A stretch of DNA of 64,000 bases. It comes from Chondrilla cf. caribensis. Lineage: Eukaryota; Porifera; Demospongiae; Chondrillida; Chondrillidae. Numbering within the stretch: position 1 is the first letter of the stretch; each line of letters opens with the position of its first letter. Below the pieces are notes generated by a model that made no database searches, was not told where the DNA came from, and saw only the letters and a program-made list of their open reading frames with translations. Position numbers and translations under genes: made by a program. Where the stretch lies: the NCBI GenBank assembly GCA_964020155.1, contig OZ026562.1, positions 4,252,080 through 4,316,079 of the forward strand, in the 5' to 3' direction. Below, piece after piece: positions 32,542-56,684 of this stretch.

Positions 32542-34189
32542 TCACAGGTTTATGTATTTGGCTACTTGTGGTGAAGGAGGGGGTATTTTCACTGGATGGC
32601 TCTGCTTCTTGGTTGGTTGACTGAGAGGACTTTCACGCAGCTGATGAGGGTAAGACACAGCAGTTGAGATATCTATTTGCATAATACCGGCAATGTGTGT
32701 GTGCATGTGTATATATAAACATAGTTACACCGTTGTATAAACAGTAGTGCTGGTGTCAAACCAAAAATCTTGTACCATTTGTGTGTGTGTGTGATGGCTG
32801 GTGTTAGACAAACTATACAACCACAAATTTGTCCCCTGACTTTATTCATAGATTCGTGATGCCATACTGAGTCTCCCAACAGAAGAATTGAATCACACAC
32901 ACTTGGAATAATTCCAGTGATACAAGCCTTTTTAGTGTGATGACTGACTGTCGCTGTTTGTGTAGGCTGTGTGTGTTCCATGTACAATACCTTCTTCATT
33001 TCTGTCAGAAAGGTCTGTCCATCCTGTACAATCTGTCTCTTTCTCTTGTGAAAGGTGATTTCTCTTGTCTTCAGTTCTTCTTCTAGGTCCTTCTGCGTCT
33101 GTGTCAATGCTGCTACCTTCTCCTGTAAACTACTTCCTTTGGTATCTCCACTAGCTGGAACAGATGAATAAGCACTCTCACATAAACTTACAGAGCAATG
33201 GATACACAAGTATACATGGATGTTTCTAAGAACAAAGTACATCAAACACACACATGTACAAACATACATGCTCACACACACATTATCTCTAACACGTGTG
33301 CACTAACAAATACACACATACACACATTCACATGGATATTCTAACTTATGTATGTACCTTTGACATTATCCGGTACAACTATGTCATTGAATATCTCCGC
33401 CATCAAGCGGTGATTCCTGAGGTAGCGAGCGCCAGCAACCTGCTGCATGGTGACCATCTCACTCTCCTCCTCCTCCTGTTGTGCCATGGACAGCCCCATC
33501 TGAGGAACACATACATATGTATGTAATAGACCACCTAAGCCAATAGTACTCAAAGTGTGTAGAATGTGCCACATTAGCCGATAGTACAGAAAGTGTGTAG
33601 AATACTCAAAGTACGTATGTAGAATATGCCTCCTTGTCGATAGGAGATAAATACATAAAGATACCATTGCTTCTAGGAAACTTGTAACATGACAGAAAGC
33701 CCTCTTTATCAGTACAAATAAACAACTTCCTCCACACTAACCCAACACACACATACCTGTCCTGGTGACATGACCTGCTGGCGCTTGGCCGCTAGCTCAG
33801 CTTGCTGCTTTGCCTCCTGGTACACCTCTGCCTGGTGCTTTGCTTCGAGGAATGCTTTGTAAGCTGGGGAGTTGTGGTAGACCTTCATCTGCTCAACGTA
33901 CACTGCTTTCTCCGCCTCCCACTCATCTGCATATTTCTAGACATAGTACAGAGTCAAGATAGAGATGGCAGGAACAGCAAATATTACACAGAGCACAATA
34001 AAGGTTGACATAGCATAAGTGTTTGATGTGTATATACAGGCTCATCTACATACTACATAAGTACATGCATATTACATATGCACATACGTACATACAGATA
34101 CATGTACAAACACACATACTGCCCCACACAAACACATAAACACACATACATACACATGTACAAAAACACATATCTTCCACACATACGTA

Positions 34190-34235
<46 letters not shown>

Positions 34236-34335
34236 CACACACACACTAACACACACACACACTCTCACACACACACACACACACACACACTAACACACAC
34301 ACACTAACACACACACACTAACACACACACACACT

Positions 34336-34381
<46 letters not shown>

Positions 34382-34392
34382 CACACACACAC

Positions 34393-34428
<36 letters not shown>

Positions 34429-36031
34429 TTATCCTTATCCGACAACATCTTCCATCTGGTTCCAATAATCTTACTAGCCTCAGAAAGCTTCAAGTCAGGA
34501 TTCTCCCCCTTGACCACGTCCCACATCTCCTTATTGTACCTCATGTAAGGGGTCAGGGGCTTCTCTGGAGGCTTGGGAGGCTGGAGGGTGTTGTTCTACA
34601 CAAAACACAGGCCAGAACGGAAGTAAGACTGTAGATGATAAACCTTTGATGTTATAATGTGTTACAAAGTGAAGAAATGAGGTACAATGTGGTGCTAGAG
34701 TACATCGTGGTCAAAAAGGTAAAATGTAGTAGAAAAGGTACAATGTGGTAGTAGAGGTACAATGTGGTAGTAGTAAAATGTGATATAAGAAACACAACGT
34801 GGCAGAAAAGATAAAATGTGGTATGCGGGGTACAATGTGGTAGTAGAGGTACAATGTGGTACAAGTGGTACATACAATTTGTGGTACAAGAGGTAAAATA
34901 TGGTATTGTAAGAGGTACAATGGGGTACATCAAGTTAGTACAATACAGTATAAAAGTTTGAAAAAATACATGTAGATTGTTTCAGTCTGTGCAAAACGGT
35001 CCTTACCTGTCCCTTGCTCTGTTTATTAGTTCTCGTAGAAGAGGACTGAGGTGGGTTTGAGCTGACAATTCCCGAGTAGTGGCCAACAGAGTGGGCGGGG
35101 ACACCACTTGTGAGGGGCGGAGTCCCGTATCCAGAGCTTGGTGTGTGGTGTGTACCCCACTGGCCTGTCCCTGGGGGCATTCCTGGGTACCCCCCATGGG
35201 GCTGTGGGGTGTTGATGAGGGGACTGGGGTTGTGAGGCATGGATGTTCGTGGACCTGATGAGTGGAAGGAACAAGTGAAGGACAACCATCATGGAATGGG
35301 TACATGCAGTGTAATTGTACACACAGTACAGTGAATTCACAGTACATACATGATAATATTATGAATACTAAATTAATGAAAGGCTACATCATATTGATTT
35401 TTGAAAAAAGCAAAAATTAATACATTGTGAGGCCTCGAATAAACACATTAAATAGAAGTATAGAGTAGCTGTAAACTGGCATTTTAAACCTTAATTGACA
35501 GACATGGTGTAGATAGTGTAGTTACTAAACCTTCAGGCCAAGACGAGAACACGCCAACCAGACTACAACATAATAGAAGAGACATGTAGCCTCAAAAAAT
35601 AATATGTTGGAGGATATTTACACGTTGTATACACGGGAAGAGAATGAAGTCTTTGTCATTAGAAAATCAACGTCCTTTAATCACGTAGCCAGGATACACA
35701 CGTAGGATCTAGCTATGTGGGTCACTACACTCGTGCGTGATGTACGCTGAGTGATGGGGAGATTTTATCCTCAAGAAAACACGTAACCACGAAATTATGA
35801 GGTTGTTCATATAAGCTTTACGACAAAATGAGCCTTAAATCACCTGGATCACCAATAACAGAAAGTTCCTTTCACTCAGTGAGACCAGAATGACAATATA
35901 AATCAACCAAACTTGAAAAATGGACGTAGCAACAACGAATAATACAATTAAGGTACGAAACTACCTCTTCCTCGTACAAACTTACCGTAATACGGGTTTT
36001 GGTACGGATATGGCGAACCGGAATACTGCAT
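32542..36031 (-). CDS. SMARCE1: SWI/SNF (BAF) complex subunit SMARCE1 / BAF57
   Basis: Exons, 5' to 3': 35986-36031, 35007-35254, 34425-34595, 33757-33936, 33358-33499, 32991-33154, 32542-32640. They sum to 1050 nt (349 aa plus stop). Residues 1-98 are Pro/Ser/Gly/Tyr-rich and disordered. About 108-175 form an HMG box ([18 protein letters not shown], then [18 protein letters not shown]) that runs across an intron into [11 protein letters not shown] and the highly conserved [13 protein letters not shown]. Then follow a Gln/Ala/Glu-rich helix, the diagnostic [20 protein letters not shown] block, a coiled coil (about 265-315) and a short Pro-rich tail. BAF57 binds DNA through the HMG box and is a core nuclear subunit of animal BAF/PBAF remodelers. 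The vertebrate acidic C-terminal extension is missing. The donor of exon 34425-34595 is inside a (GT)n tract. Confidence 0.93.
34190..34425. repeat. (CA)n compound microsatellite with CTAACA interruptions
   Basis: CA tract broken by regularly spaced CTAACACACACACA and CTCTCA units. It reaches the end of SMARCE1 exon 34425-34595, whose splice donor is its first GT. Confidence 0.95.
34670..34930. repeat. imperfect tandem repeat (gtggta/ggtacaat units)
   Basis: Degenerate repeats of ggtacaatgtggtagtag in the SMARCE1 intron between exons 35007-35254 and 34425-34595. Confidence 0.8.
35255..35985. other. SMARCE1 first intron
   Basis: AT-rich 730-bp intron with ordinary splice sites (gtaagt and ctgatgag side). 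No repeat or regulatory motif stood out. Confidence 0.6.
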
Positions 36032-36079
36032 AATGCCCTATTATATGTCCCTTTTCGCTTTCACTGAAAAGACCCACAT

Positions 36080-36098
36080 CACGTGTAAGTCACATGAC
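36080..36098. promoter_or_regulatory. CACGTG and GTCACATGAC upstream of SMARCE1
   Basis: CACGTG at 36080-36085 and GTCACATGAC at 36089-36098 lie about 50-65 bp upstream of the SMARCE1 ATG. The second is the reverse complement of the motif found upstream of the 4-series saposin genes. Confidence 0.4.
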
Positions 36099-36189
36099 TT
36101 CCTGTTCCGCTAGAGCACTTCTCGCGTGTAAAAGCTGTGAATATAATAACAATAATTTACGTATTCGTATATACTCCAGTAATTTCTCA

Positions 36190-36265
36190 TACATGCACAT
36201 GGAGGCATACACACACATGGAGGCATACACACACATGGAGGCATACACACACATGGAGGCATACA
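36190..36265. repeat. 18-bp minisatellite, 4 copies
   Basis: Tandem acatggaggcatacacac between SMARCE1 and saposin gene 4a. Confidence 0.95.
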
Positions 36266-36441
36266 TGTACAACAAATCTACATGTCCTTGTCAAAAGCTA
36301 TGCATATTATAGGCGACAGCAAAGTCAATAAAGATGACGATGTTCACTGCCTGTATAGTGTGTACTGGTCGTAGAAGTATTGAAGGGATAATACTGAACA
36401 CAAAAGCTACTGCTGCTTGTGGATGTAGGGAAGACCAATTC

Positions 36442-42782
<6,341 letters not shown>

Positions 42783-42904
42783 TACTCAACGAAAACCACG
42801 AACTGTACCCAGCAGAAGTACCTCAAGCTGGAATCGATCGGTAGAAGTTCACTTCGAGCTCGTCTCGCTCGCTATGTCTCCGCACATCAAATTTGGAATT
42901 GGAT

Positions 42905-42929
42905 GTCATGTGACTTGGCACTGCACGTG
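42905..42929. promoter_or_regulatory. GTCATGTGAC and CACGTG upstream of 4a
   Basis: GTCATGTGAC (42905-42914) and CACGTG (42924-42929) lie 120-150 bp upstream of the ATG at 42782. The first is conserved at the same distance in 4b, 4c and 4d. Confidence 0.45.
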
Positions 42930-43401
42930 TATAATCATCCAACAGTGATGGGATGGAGTTATGTGAAGGTGGCGGAGCTCATGTGTAGAGATGTCACTTG
43001 GACAAGATTAACGCGTGAACAGCGAACACTCATGAGTTCAACTGATCAATTATTCCTCGAGTAGCATGTATATACATGCGCTGAGAGTCTCCAGATGTGT
43101 TCACAAGACCACTTCTATCCAGCATATTAGTTGGTGTATACATATTTTATGAAGATGTTTAGCTTATTGTACTGGACAAGCAGGTATATTTAATTTGCTA
43201 TAAAAGACATTCACTATTATGAGAGGTCTGTATAGCGAGACTCTACTGCATTGGAAAAGCCTTCACATGCAAGCACTACCTAGTAACTATTATAAGGGTT
43301 ACAGTGTCCACTGTTAGTACAACACACACTGGTCCTGGAAGTAATAAAGAGGTAATGCTACATACACCAGGTATTGTTTCTTTAATCTTGTTCTGTTCTT
43401 G
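42930..43401. other. intergenic region between 4a and 4b
   Basis: Paralogous to 48610-49090 and 54320-54760 (shared phrases ttcctcgagtagcatgtata and gagtctccagatgtgttcac), so this spacer was duplicated with the genes. No coding feature is supported. Confidence 0.7.
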
Positions 43402-46400
43402 TTAAGGGATGCAAATAGTACCATCGCAAAGATAATCATCTTCCTGTTCCCATGAAGAGATGATGAGAGTGGGGTGAATATCATATAATATTATACCAAA
43501 TTGAATATAAGAGTTGACATGAGAACTTACAAGGATACTTTCTAATAATTCAGAAAGATAATCACCGACCACTTGGACACACTAGTAAGTCGATGTGATA
43601 TTGCAAAAAGATACACACCATGTGATACACATGTGATATATTATACACAAGTTGAACACAATGCACACAACATACACACCTATACTGTCAAACAATATTA
43701 CAAACATTACCTCAACATTCACTTACAATAACTAACATCCATAAATACGTACAACATAAACATGTACATGTTCGTACAAATAAACATACACACATAATAA
43801 ACTATTAAACATATTATATAACATAAGCATAATATACACAAAGAAATAAATACATAAAGGTACAAACATAAACATACATACACATATTACATACAGCTTA
43901 TTACGTATGTACACATACTCATACAAGAAGACACACATTCACAACATATACATATAGTACCTCATCACTATGGAGAACAGGTAGGGGCATTGGTGTACAG
44001 AGATTAACGACTGCAGTCAGTATCCTCGACTGATAGCAGATGTTGAGAGAGAGAGAGAAAGGTGCAGTGAGTATATTGCGTGCAGCTAACCACCAGCAGT
44101 TTCATACAAAGTGAACTTCTCACAAGAATAGCTTTATCTGAAAGTACTGGTTTGATGTACTCAGTAAAGGCCTTACAAGCTTTGCACAAGTCAGGATTGG
44201 GAGGTTGTGGGGCAATCTGGTTAAGAAGGCAAAAAATTACTGTAATGTGTATGTGTACACTACATGTATACACTCACACACACCTCACCTTTTTCTCATC
44301 CACTTCTGGCTGACTAGCATTACAAAGAGTAAACTTCACACAGAACTTCTCTGGATCCTAACAAGATGAATTATATACAATAAACTCTCCACATTATACA
44401 AGGCCTCCACTAGCAGTAACAACATTCACAATTATCACTGGATGTCTCAGAAGTATTTGAACAAATATCTCTCTCTTCTCACGAACAGTCCTACCACCAA
44501 CACCCTTCTCCACTAGCACCAACAGCACTCACAACCACACACGATCTCATGCTCTCAGTCATACCGTCATTTCCTGTCCAAGTAGTCTCCATGTCATTGG
44601 GACAAAATTATCAAACAAAGTCCTGCACTGTGAGTAGAACCACCAGATGGAGGTATGTGGGACACTCACAGTGTACAGAACACTAGTATGAACATAGATA
44701 ACTCGCATATTATACAATAATATATTAATCAATCATCAAAGCTCAAAATCAAGTTTCAAGAATATAACAAAACAATGAATCTGAAATGAATCTGACACAG
44801 TGGACACATCAAAGGACATAAGCTATAGTTATATCCTGCCTGGGTATGTATATACAACAAGGTACCTATACACAGTAACAACATTCACAATGGTATGTTA
44901 TGTATATTATTACATAGTACATACATACCTGTACCACACTTTGGTTGGAATCGTATTTAAGGAAAGCTGGAAATGCCAGAGAATCACAATATGAGTGAAA
45001 GGACTTAGTCAAGTGATCCTGAGTGGGGAAAGTGTGTAAATGAATGAGTACAGTTAGCTGGATGGCACCTGATCACTGTTAGATAGACTTGTGTTTACAC
45101 ACTATATACTACACACAGACACACAATACACACACACACACACATACACACGCACATTTGGTTAATGCGTTAATTGTTGTTATCGATTGTGTGTACATGT
45201 ACATTTGGTCATGCACATGTACACATATTCACCACACACACAAGTATACAATTCTATAATATCAAACACGTACCAAAAGTGTATTGCTGCTAAAGATTGG
45301 CTTGAGAGCTTTGGTCCAATTCTTACAGGAACTACAGCTAGGAGCTCCCAGCATATACTGAGGTTGATGTTCCGGCTGGATGTAAACAATTGTAAATGTG
45401 TAATAAACAACACAGAAGTAAACACAATACATAACGCACTCAGCAAACACATACATAGTGTATAAACATATCACATTACGAATAAACGTACATTTGGAGG
45501 TTGGTTCTGGGATGGCTCTGATACTCTCATCTCTGGCAAAGAAGGGACATTTTTACAGGTGTTGTTCGGGTTTTTCTACAAAGTAGTTTCCAAAGTAAAC
45601 AGGCAAACAGCACAAAGAAATAAGCTAACATACACATAGACAGACAGGCTGATAGACATGCAGACAGACAGATCATTAGACAGACAGACATACTGACTTA
45701 AAGACAGATAAGGTACACACTCACTTATTCAATAGTTTTGCCAAAATACGGACATTCAAACATAACGGCTTGTGTGAACACAGTACACTAATGTGTGAAG
45801 GTGACAGTGTTGTTACCTAATCTAGACTTACCCCGTCTAGTCAAGGTGACATTGCACACTTAGTCTACATGCATGGGTACTAGTAGAGCTTACAACTGCA
45901 TCTGCAACTGTTTGGTACAGCACAGGAAGTCCAGTAGATGCAAATTTCTGACACTGCAAAAAACAGAAAATAGCCTGAAAGTACATAGTAATCCTGAGTG
46001 ATATAGGCTGTGGAAGGTACCTCTTCAAATCATCCTCACCCTTTGTTTCTCTTCAGGTGTTGGAAAATCAGGACAGAAGTTATTCACAATGCGCTGCAAA
46101 CGAGGCTGGAAAGGGAGGAGTCAGTGGATTAATGTAAGGTAGCCGAGAGATAGACTGAATGGCCAATCCCTACCAAAGTGGTGTTTGCAAGGATAGTGGG
46201 TTGAAAGCTTTGCACAAACAGTACACAAGCTTCATGGAGGTATTTTGGCTGAAGATGGAGAGAGGATGTACATGGTGAGAATAAGAGTTGTGAATGACAA
46301 GAAGAGATCAGTGATGACGGGTGGCACAATAGGGAAATCAGTGATGACGGGTGGCACAATAGGGAGGTCAGTGATGACGGGTGGCACAATAGGGAAATCA

Positions 46401-47540
46401 GTGATGACGGGTGGCACAATAGGGAGGTCAGTGATGACGGGTGGCACAAATAGGGAGGTCAGTGATGACGGGTGGCACAATAGAGAGGTCAGTGATGACG
46501 GGTGGCACAATAGGGAGATCAGTGATGACGGGTGGCACAAATAGAGAGGTCAGTGATGACGGGTGGCACAATAGGGAGATCAGTGATGACGGGTGGCACA
46601 ATAGAGAGGTCAGTGATGATGGGTGGCACAATAGAGAGGTCAGTGATGATGGGTGGTACAATAGAGAGATCAGTGATGACGGGTGGCACAATAGTGAGAT
46701 CAAAGATGATCAATAAGTGTCGTTAATCTGACAGAGCCAACTATTCAATTATTCCTTCTATGTTAATTTTGCTCAATATAGGAATGTGTAGGTAAGTAGG
46801 TAGGGTCGGCTATGTCAGACTAGGGATGTGTGATGATCAGTGATGATGGGTGTCATGATAGAGATCAGTGATGATGGGTGTCATGATAGAGATCAGTGGT
46901 GATGGCTGTCATGATAGATATCCAAGCATACAGTACACACTTGAAGTGAGGGGGGAGGAGGAGTGTAGGGATAGTCGCACAAGGTCAACCTCTTGCACAG
47001 ATTGTTATCTTTCTGAAGAGAGAGAACAAAACAACACCAGAGATTCCATGGTTGACTGTGCAGTTATGAGAGATGTTTGTGATATAGAACTAAGTTGATA
47101 ACCGTGTAATAACAGTCTGAACTCACCGTGCCACCATCCAGGTTCAAGTAGGCGTAGACCCATGGTGCTCCAAACAGACTATAACACTGAAAGTAAATTT
47201 AATGTTGTAATATTAAACACAATTCAAGTGCGACTTCAAAATATAAATCAATCATATACAACTCTGTCAGTGACTAATTGAAGCATGGATTACTGTTTGT
47301 AATGAGTCAAACTCACCATCTTTGGGTCTGAAGACGAGTTACATGCTACTTCTATAGCTGACGTACCTGCTATCTGTTATAGAGCACAAACAAAAACGCT
47401 ACATATAATTAGTAACTGTTAAAGGTACAGAAATGATTATCGTAGCAATAGCAGCACACAGGCTGGTATAAAGTATTTTAGATAGTGTGGGAGTGTCATT
47501 AGATGTACTATAATACTACAAATGGTCATCAGTCTGTAAA

Positions 47541-47597
<57 letters not shown>

Positions 47598-48199
47598 CTC
47601 CGGTAGCATTGTCCACGAAAAGGTACTTCAGGTGTGAAGCGTAAGATCGACAAACATCACATAAAATTCTTGCTTGTGTCGGAGTGGGCTGTAGGATATA
47701 TAAATATAAATGTCATCCTTAATATGATGAATAATCATATTATAATAGCTATCAGTAAAGACTGTACTTACATACGTACAGACAAAGTACATTATACTAC
47801 GAACAATGGACAAATAATTCATCATGGCCATGGTCTTTGTGATCTGGGTTTCATCAAATCGACAGGCCCACGATTCATTGAATTTACTGCCAAAGGTTGG
47901 TAGATCGACAGTGCAAGCAAATATACACTGTTAGGTTTGGCTAGAATACATGCAGCTAGGGAAGTAGGTACCGAGCGTGAGTGATGTTAGTACCTCTAGT
48001 TGATCATTCGGAAAGGCTTTGGGTTGGGGGAATTTTTGTTCGGGAGTGGTTGGTGACGAATAAGCAGCTGGAGAGAGAGAAGGAACAAGCATTTTTCATG
48101 AACCATCTTCCAAAAATACTACCAACATGAAATGCTGAGGTATTCACTTGAGAATAAAGCCAAGAGAAGGACATATATAGCACGCACACACACACACAT

Positions 48200-48280
<81 letters not shown>

Positions 48281-48285
48281 CATAC

Positions 48286-48353
<68 letters not shown>

Positions 48354-48480
48354 ACACACACACACACACACACACACACGTACACACAGTACTACGAACT
48401 ACAGATACTGAAACACGAAGTTTTTACGTACCCGGGAGTAAAGCCAAGAGGAGGACACAGCTAAGAGCAAATGAAGCCAT
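43402..48480 (-). CDS. saposin-like gene 4b: signal peptide and four SapB domains
   Basis: Exons, 5' to 3': 48432-48480, 47994-48067, 47599-47688, 47317-47373, 47127-47186, 46941-47012, 46174-46248, 46040-46105, 45894-45953, 45492-45575, 45274-45375, 44929-45018, 44565-44627, 44289-44357, 44124-44216, 43961-44029, 43531-43581, 43402-43443. They sum to 1266 nt (421 aa plus stop). The signal peptide is identical to that of 4a. The propeptide is Pro-rich (SSPTTPEQKFPQPKAFP). SapB domains lie near 42-134, 135-229, 230-337 and 338-421. Domain 2 lacks cysteines 1 and 6. The protein ends inside domain 4 (EDDYLCDGTICIP, stop) with four, not five or six, residues between the last two cysteines. Nearly identical to 4c, introns included. 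Confidence 0.83.
46300..46710. repeat. 30-bp minisatellite, about 13 copies
   Basis: Unit gtcagtgatgacgggtggca plus caatagggag, in the 4b intron between exons 46941-47012 and 46174-46248. Diverged relatives (gatgggtgtcatgatagaga) continue at 46830-46920. Confidence 0.97.
47543..47594. repeat. (CA)n microsatellite
   Basis: CA tract at the donor side of exon 47599-47688; all of 4a-4d carry a CA tract here. Confidence 0.95.
48141..48174 (-). pseudogene. relic of an older first exon in 4b intron 1
   Basis: Read on the minus strand, this segment matches the 3' half of the 4d first exon and its donor (coding for YVLLLALFS, then gtgaata). Its 5' half and ATG are replaced by a CA microsatellite. 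A complete 4a-type first exon lies 260 bp further upstream. Confidence 0.7.
48185..48385. repeat. (CA)n microsatellite
   Basis: Two long CA blocks separated by ATGCATACAAC, between the first-exon relic and the active first exon of 4b. Confidence 0.95.
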
Positions 48481-48604
48481 TACTCAACGAAAACCACGAA
48501 CTGTATCCTGCACAAGTACCTCAAGCTGGGATCGATCGGTATAAGTTCACTTCGAGCTCGAGCTCGAGCGTATTTCGATCTCCGTATTAAATTTGGAATT
48601 GGAT

Positions 48605-48614
48605 GTCATGTGAC
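48605..48614. promoter_or_regulatory. GTCATGTGAC upstream of 4b
   Basis: Same 10-bp site and distance (about 125 bp from the ATG) as in 4a. A CTCGAGCTCGAGCTCGAG run lies between it and the gene at about 48553-48571. Confidence 0.4.
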
Positions 48615-49093
48615 TTGGCTCTGCATAATCATCCAACAGTGATGGGTGGGGTGACGTGAAGGTGGCGCAGCTCGACATGTGTAGAGATATCACTTGGATA
48701 AGATTAACGCGTGAACAACGGACACTCGATTATTCCTCGAGTAGCATGTATACATGCATGAGAGTCTCCAGATGTGTTCACAAGATTACTACTATATGTA
48801 GCATGGTGAGTGTACTATGCATATTTTATGAAGATATATTGCTCAAACTTGTACATCGGACAAGCAGGTATGTTAATTTTGTTATTATAGAGACATTCAC
48901 TATTATGAGAGCTCTGTATAGCGAGACTCTACTACATTGGAAAAGCCTTTACATGCAAGCACTACCTAACTATTGTAAGGGTTACAGTGTTCACTGTTTG
49001 TACAACACACACTGGTCCTGGAAGTAATAAAGAGATAATACTACATACATCAGGTATTGTTTCTTTAATCTTGTTCTCAGTGATGGAAAGGGG
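48615..49093. other. intergenic region between 4b and 4c
   Basis: Duplicate of the spacer at 54329-54761. It holds a plus-strand open frame 48656-49027 that is near-identical in the other copy; coding status is doubtful. Confidence 0.6.
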
Positions 49094-54194
<5,101 letters not shown>

Positions 54195-54318
54195 TACTCA
54201 ACGAAAACCACGAACTGTACCCTGCACAAGTACCTCAAGCTGGAATCGATCGGTATGAGTTCACTTCGAGCTCGAGCTCGAGCGTATTTCGATCTCCGTA
54301 TTAAATTTGGAATTGGAT

Positions 54319-54328
54319 GTCATGTGAC
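54319..54328. promoter_or_regulatory. GTCATGTGAC upstream of 4c
   Basis: Same site and spacing as in 4a and 4b. Confidence 0.4.
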
Positions 54329-54761
54329 TTGGCTCTGCATAATCATCCAACAGTGATGGGTGGGGTGACGTGAAGGTGGCGCAGCTCGACATGTGTAGAG
54401 ATATCACTTGGATAAGATTAACGCGTGAACAACGGACACTCGATTATTCCTCGAGTAGCATGTATACATGCATGAGAGTCTCCAGATGTGTTCACAAGAT
54501 TACTACTATATGCAGCATGGTGAGTGTACTATGCATATTTTATGAAGATATATTGCTCAAACTTGTACATCGGACAAGCAGGTATGTTAATTTTGTTATT
54601 AGAGACATTCACTATTATGAGAGCTCTGTATATCGAGACTCTACTGCATCAGGAAAGACGCATGCACTACCTAACTGTAGTAATGGTTACAGTATTCACT
54701 GTTCATACAACACACACTGGTCCTAGAGTTAACAAAGAGATAATGCTACTTTCTTGTTTTC

Positions 54762-55729
54762 TCAGTTACAGAAAGGGGTTAGTTCACTGCAAAAATCGTT
54801 ATCTTCCTGTTTCCATGATGATATAATGAGAGTATTGTAAGTATCATAATATATCAATATGAAAGTTGCCATGGGAACTTACAAAAAACTCCTGTGCGCT
54901 CTCATATATGTTGCCAACGAATTCTCCAGTATCTTCAGCACACTAATCAATTAACATCACGTTGCAAAATATACATGTCACATGATTCACATGTGATATA
55001 TGCAGTAGTTGAGATTAGAGCATGAGGATAGTATGGCACATAAAATGCTGAGTCCCAACAGTGTCGATGTCTTAATCAGTATAGCATACATTAATTGATA
55101 TCACAAACATAAAAAATGGCATCGGCTATGTAATACTTGGAAACTTTATACCACGGTCAGGAATTTGTACATATTAAATTTGCCGTATAATGGTACTGTT
55201 TCTATGGTAATGGATGCTATGCACAAACTGATCATGTACACAAACAACACATATGAATCAATCTAGTCAAGGTTTTGAACCAGAAACACTAACACGTGCA
55301 TTTCCTGGAAGAAGTGTTATCACCATAATGTTTAACTCACTATCACTATCAAGACCATAAATGTCAAAATGATGATTGTATTCTTGTGATTCTTATACAG
55401 GCCTACTTCACGATAATATCACACACATGCGTACCTTATTATTACGGAGAAGAGGTAGGGGGTAGGCTGCACACAGATTAGCTACTGCGGTCTCTATCCT
55501 TGGCTGATATACGTAATGGAAGAGAATTAAGATACATGCTATTTTATGCAGTGAGGAGTGTCTAGAGTAACCATCAACAGTTTCATACGTGTACTTCTCA
55601 CCAAAAACGTTTCTGCTAAAACTACTGGTTTGATGTACATGGCATAAGCCTGACAAGCCTTGCACAAGTCTGGATTGTGAGGTTGTGGGGCAATCTAGTT
55701 GAGAAGGGGAAAGAATTACTGATGTGAGT

Positions 55730-55795
<66 letters not shown>

Positions 55796-56608
55796 CTTAC
55801 CTTTTTCTCATCCACTTCTGGTTGACTAGCATTACAAAGAGTAAACTTCACACAGAACTTCTCTGGGTCCTATATAACAAGCAGAATTATATCTCTCCAC
55901 TCACAAACCGTCCTACCACCAACACCCTTCTCCACTAGCACTAACAACACTCACAACCACACACAATCTCATGCTCTCAGTCATACCATCATTTCCTGTC
56001 CAAGTAGTCTCCATGTCATTGGGACAAAATTATCAAACACAGTCCTACACTGTAAGTAGAAACACCAGGTGGAGGTATGTGGGACACTCACAGTATACAG
56101 AACACTAGTATGAACATAGATAACTCATGTAGTATACAATACATATTCACAAATTTGCAGTATCAACTTGCACATCCCAGAGCGTGTTCCAAAGATATAT
56201 TGAAAACTATCATAAATGAACCCCTGGATGTACTATACCACTGGTATAGTTGCATGTAGTTAGGTCTTGACATACTCACAGTAAAGAAGGCCTATACAGT
56301 TCATTGCTCCTAATTCTAGTTGACATATTTCAAAGTACATATACACATAAACAGCTATGCACTGCGTGCGTGCATACATACATACCTGTACCACACTTTG
56401 GTTGGAATCGTATTTGAGGAAAGCTGGAATCGCCAGAGAATCACAATATGAGTGGACGGACTTAGTCAAGTGATCCTGAGTGGAGAGGGTGTGTAAACGA
56501 ACGAGTACATTTAGATAGACTTGTGTTTATACACTATGCTACACACAGGCATATACCGCACACACACCACACACACACGCACACACACACGCACACACAA
56601 GCACACAC

Positions 56609-56684
<76 letters not shown>

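Noticed and set aside
46300..46710. Regular 30-bp repeats resembling a CRISPR array
   Set aside because: Units are directly adjacent with no unique spacers, in a eukaryotic intron; it is a minisatellite.
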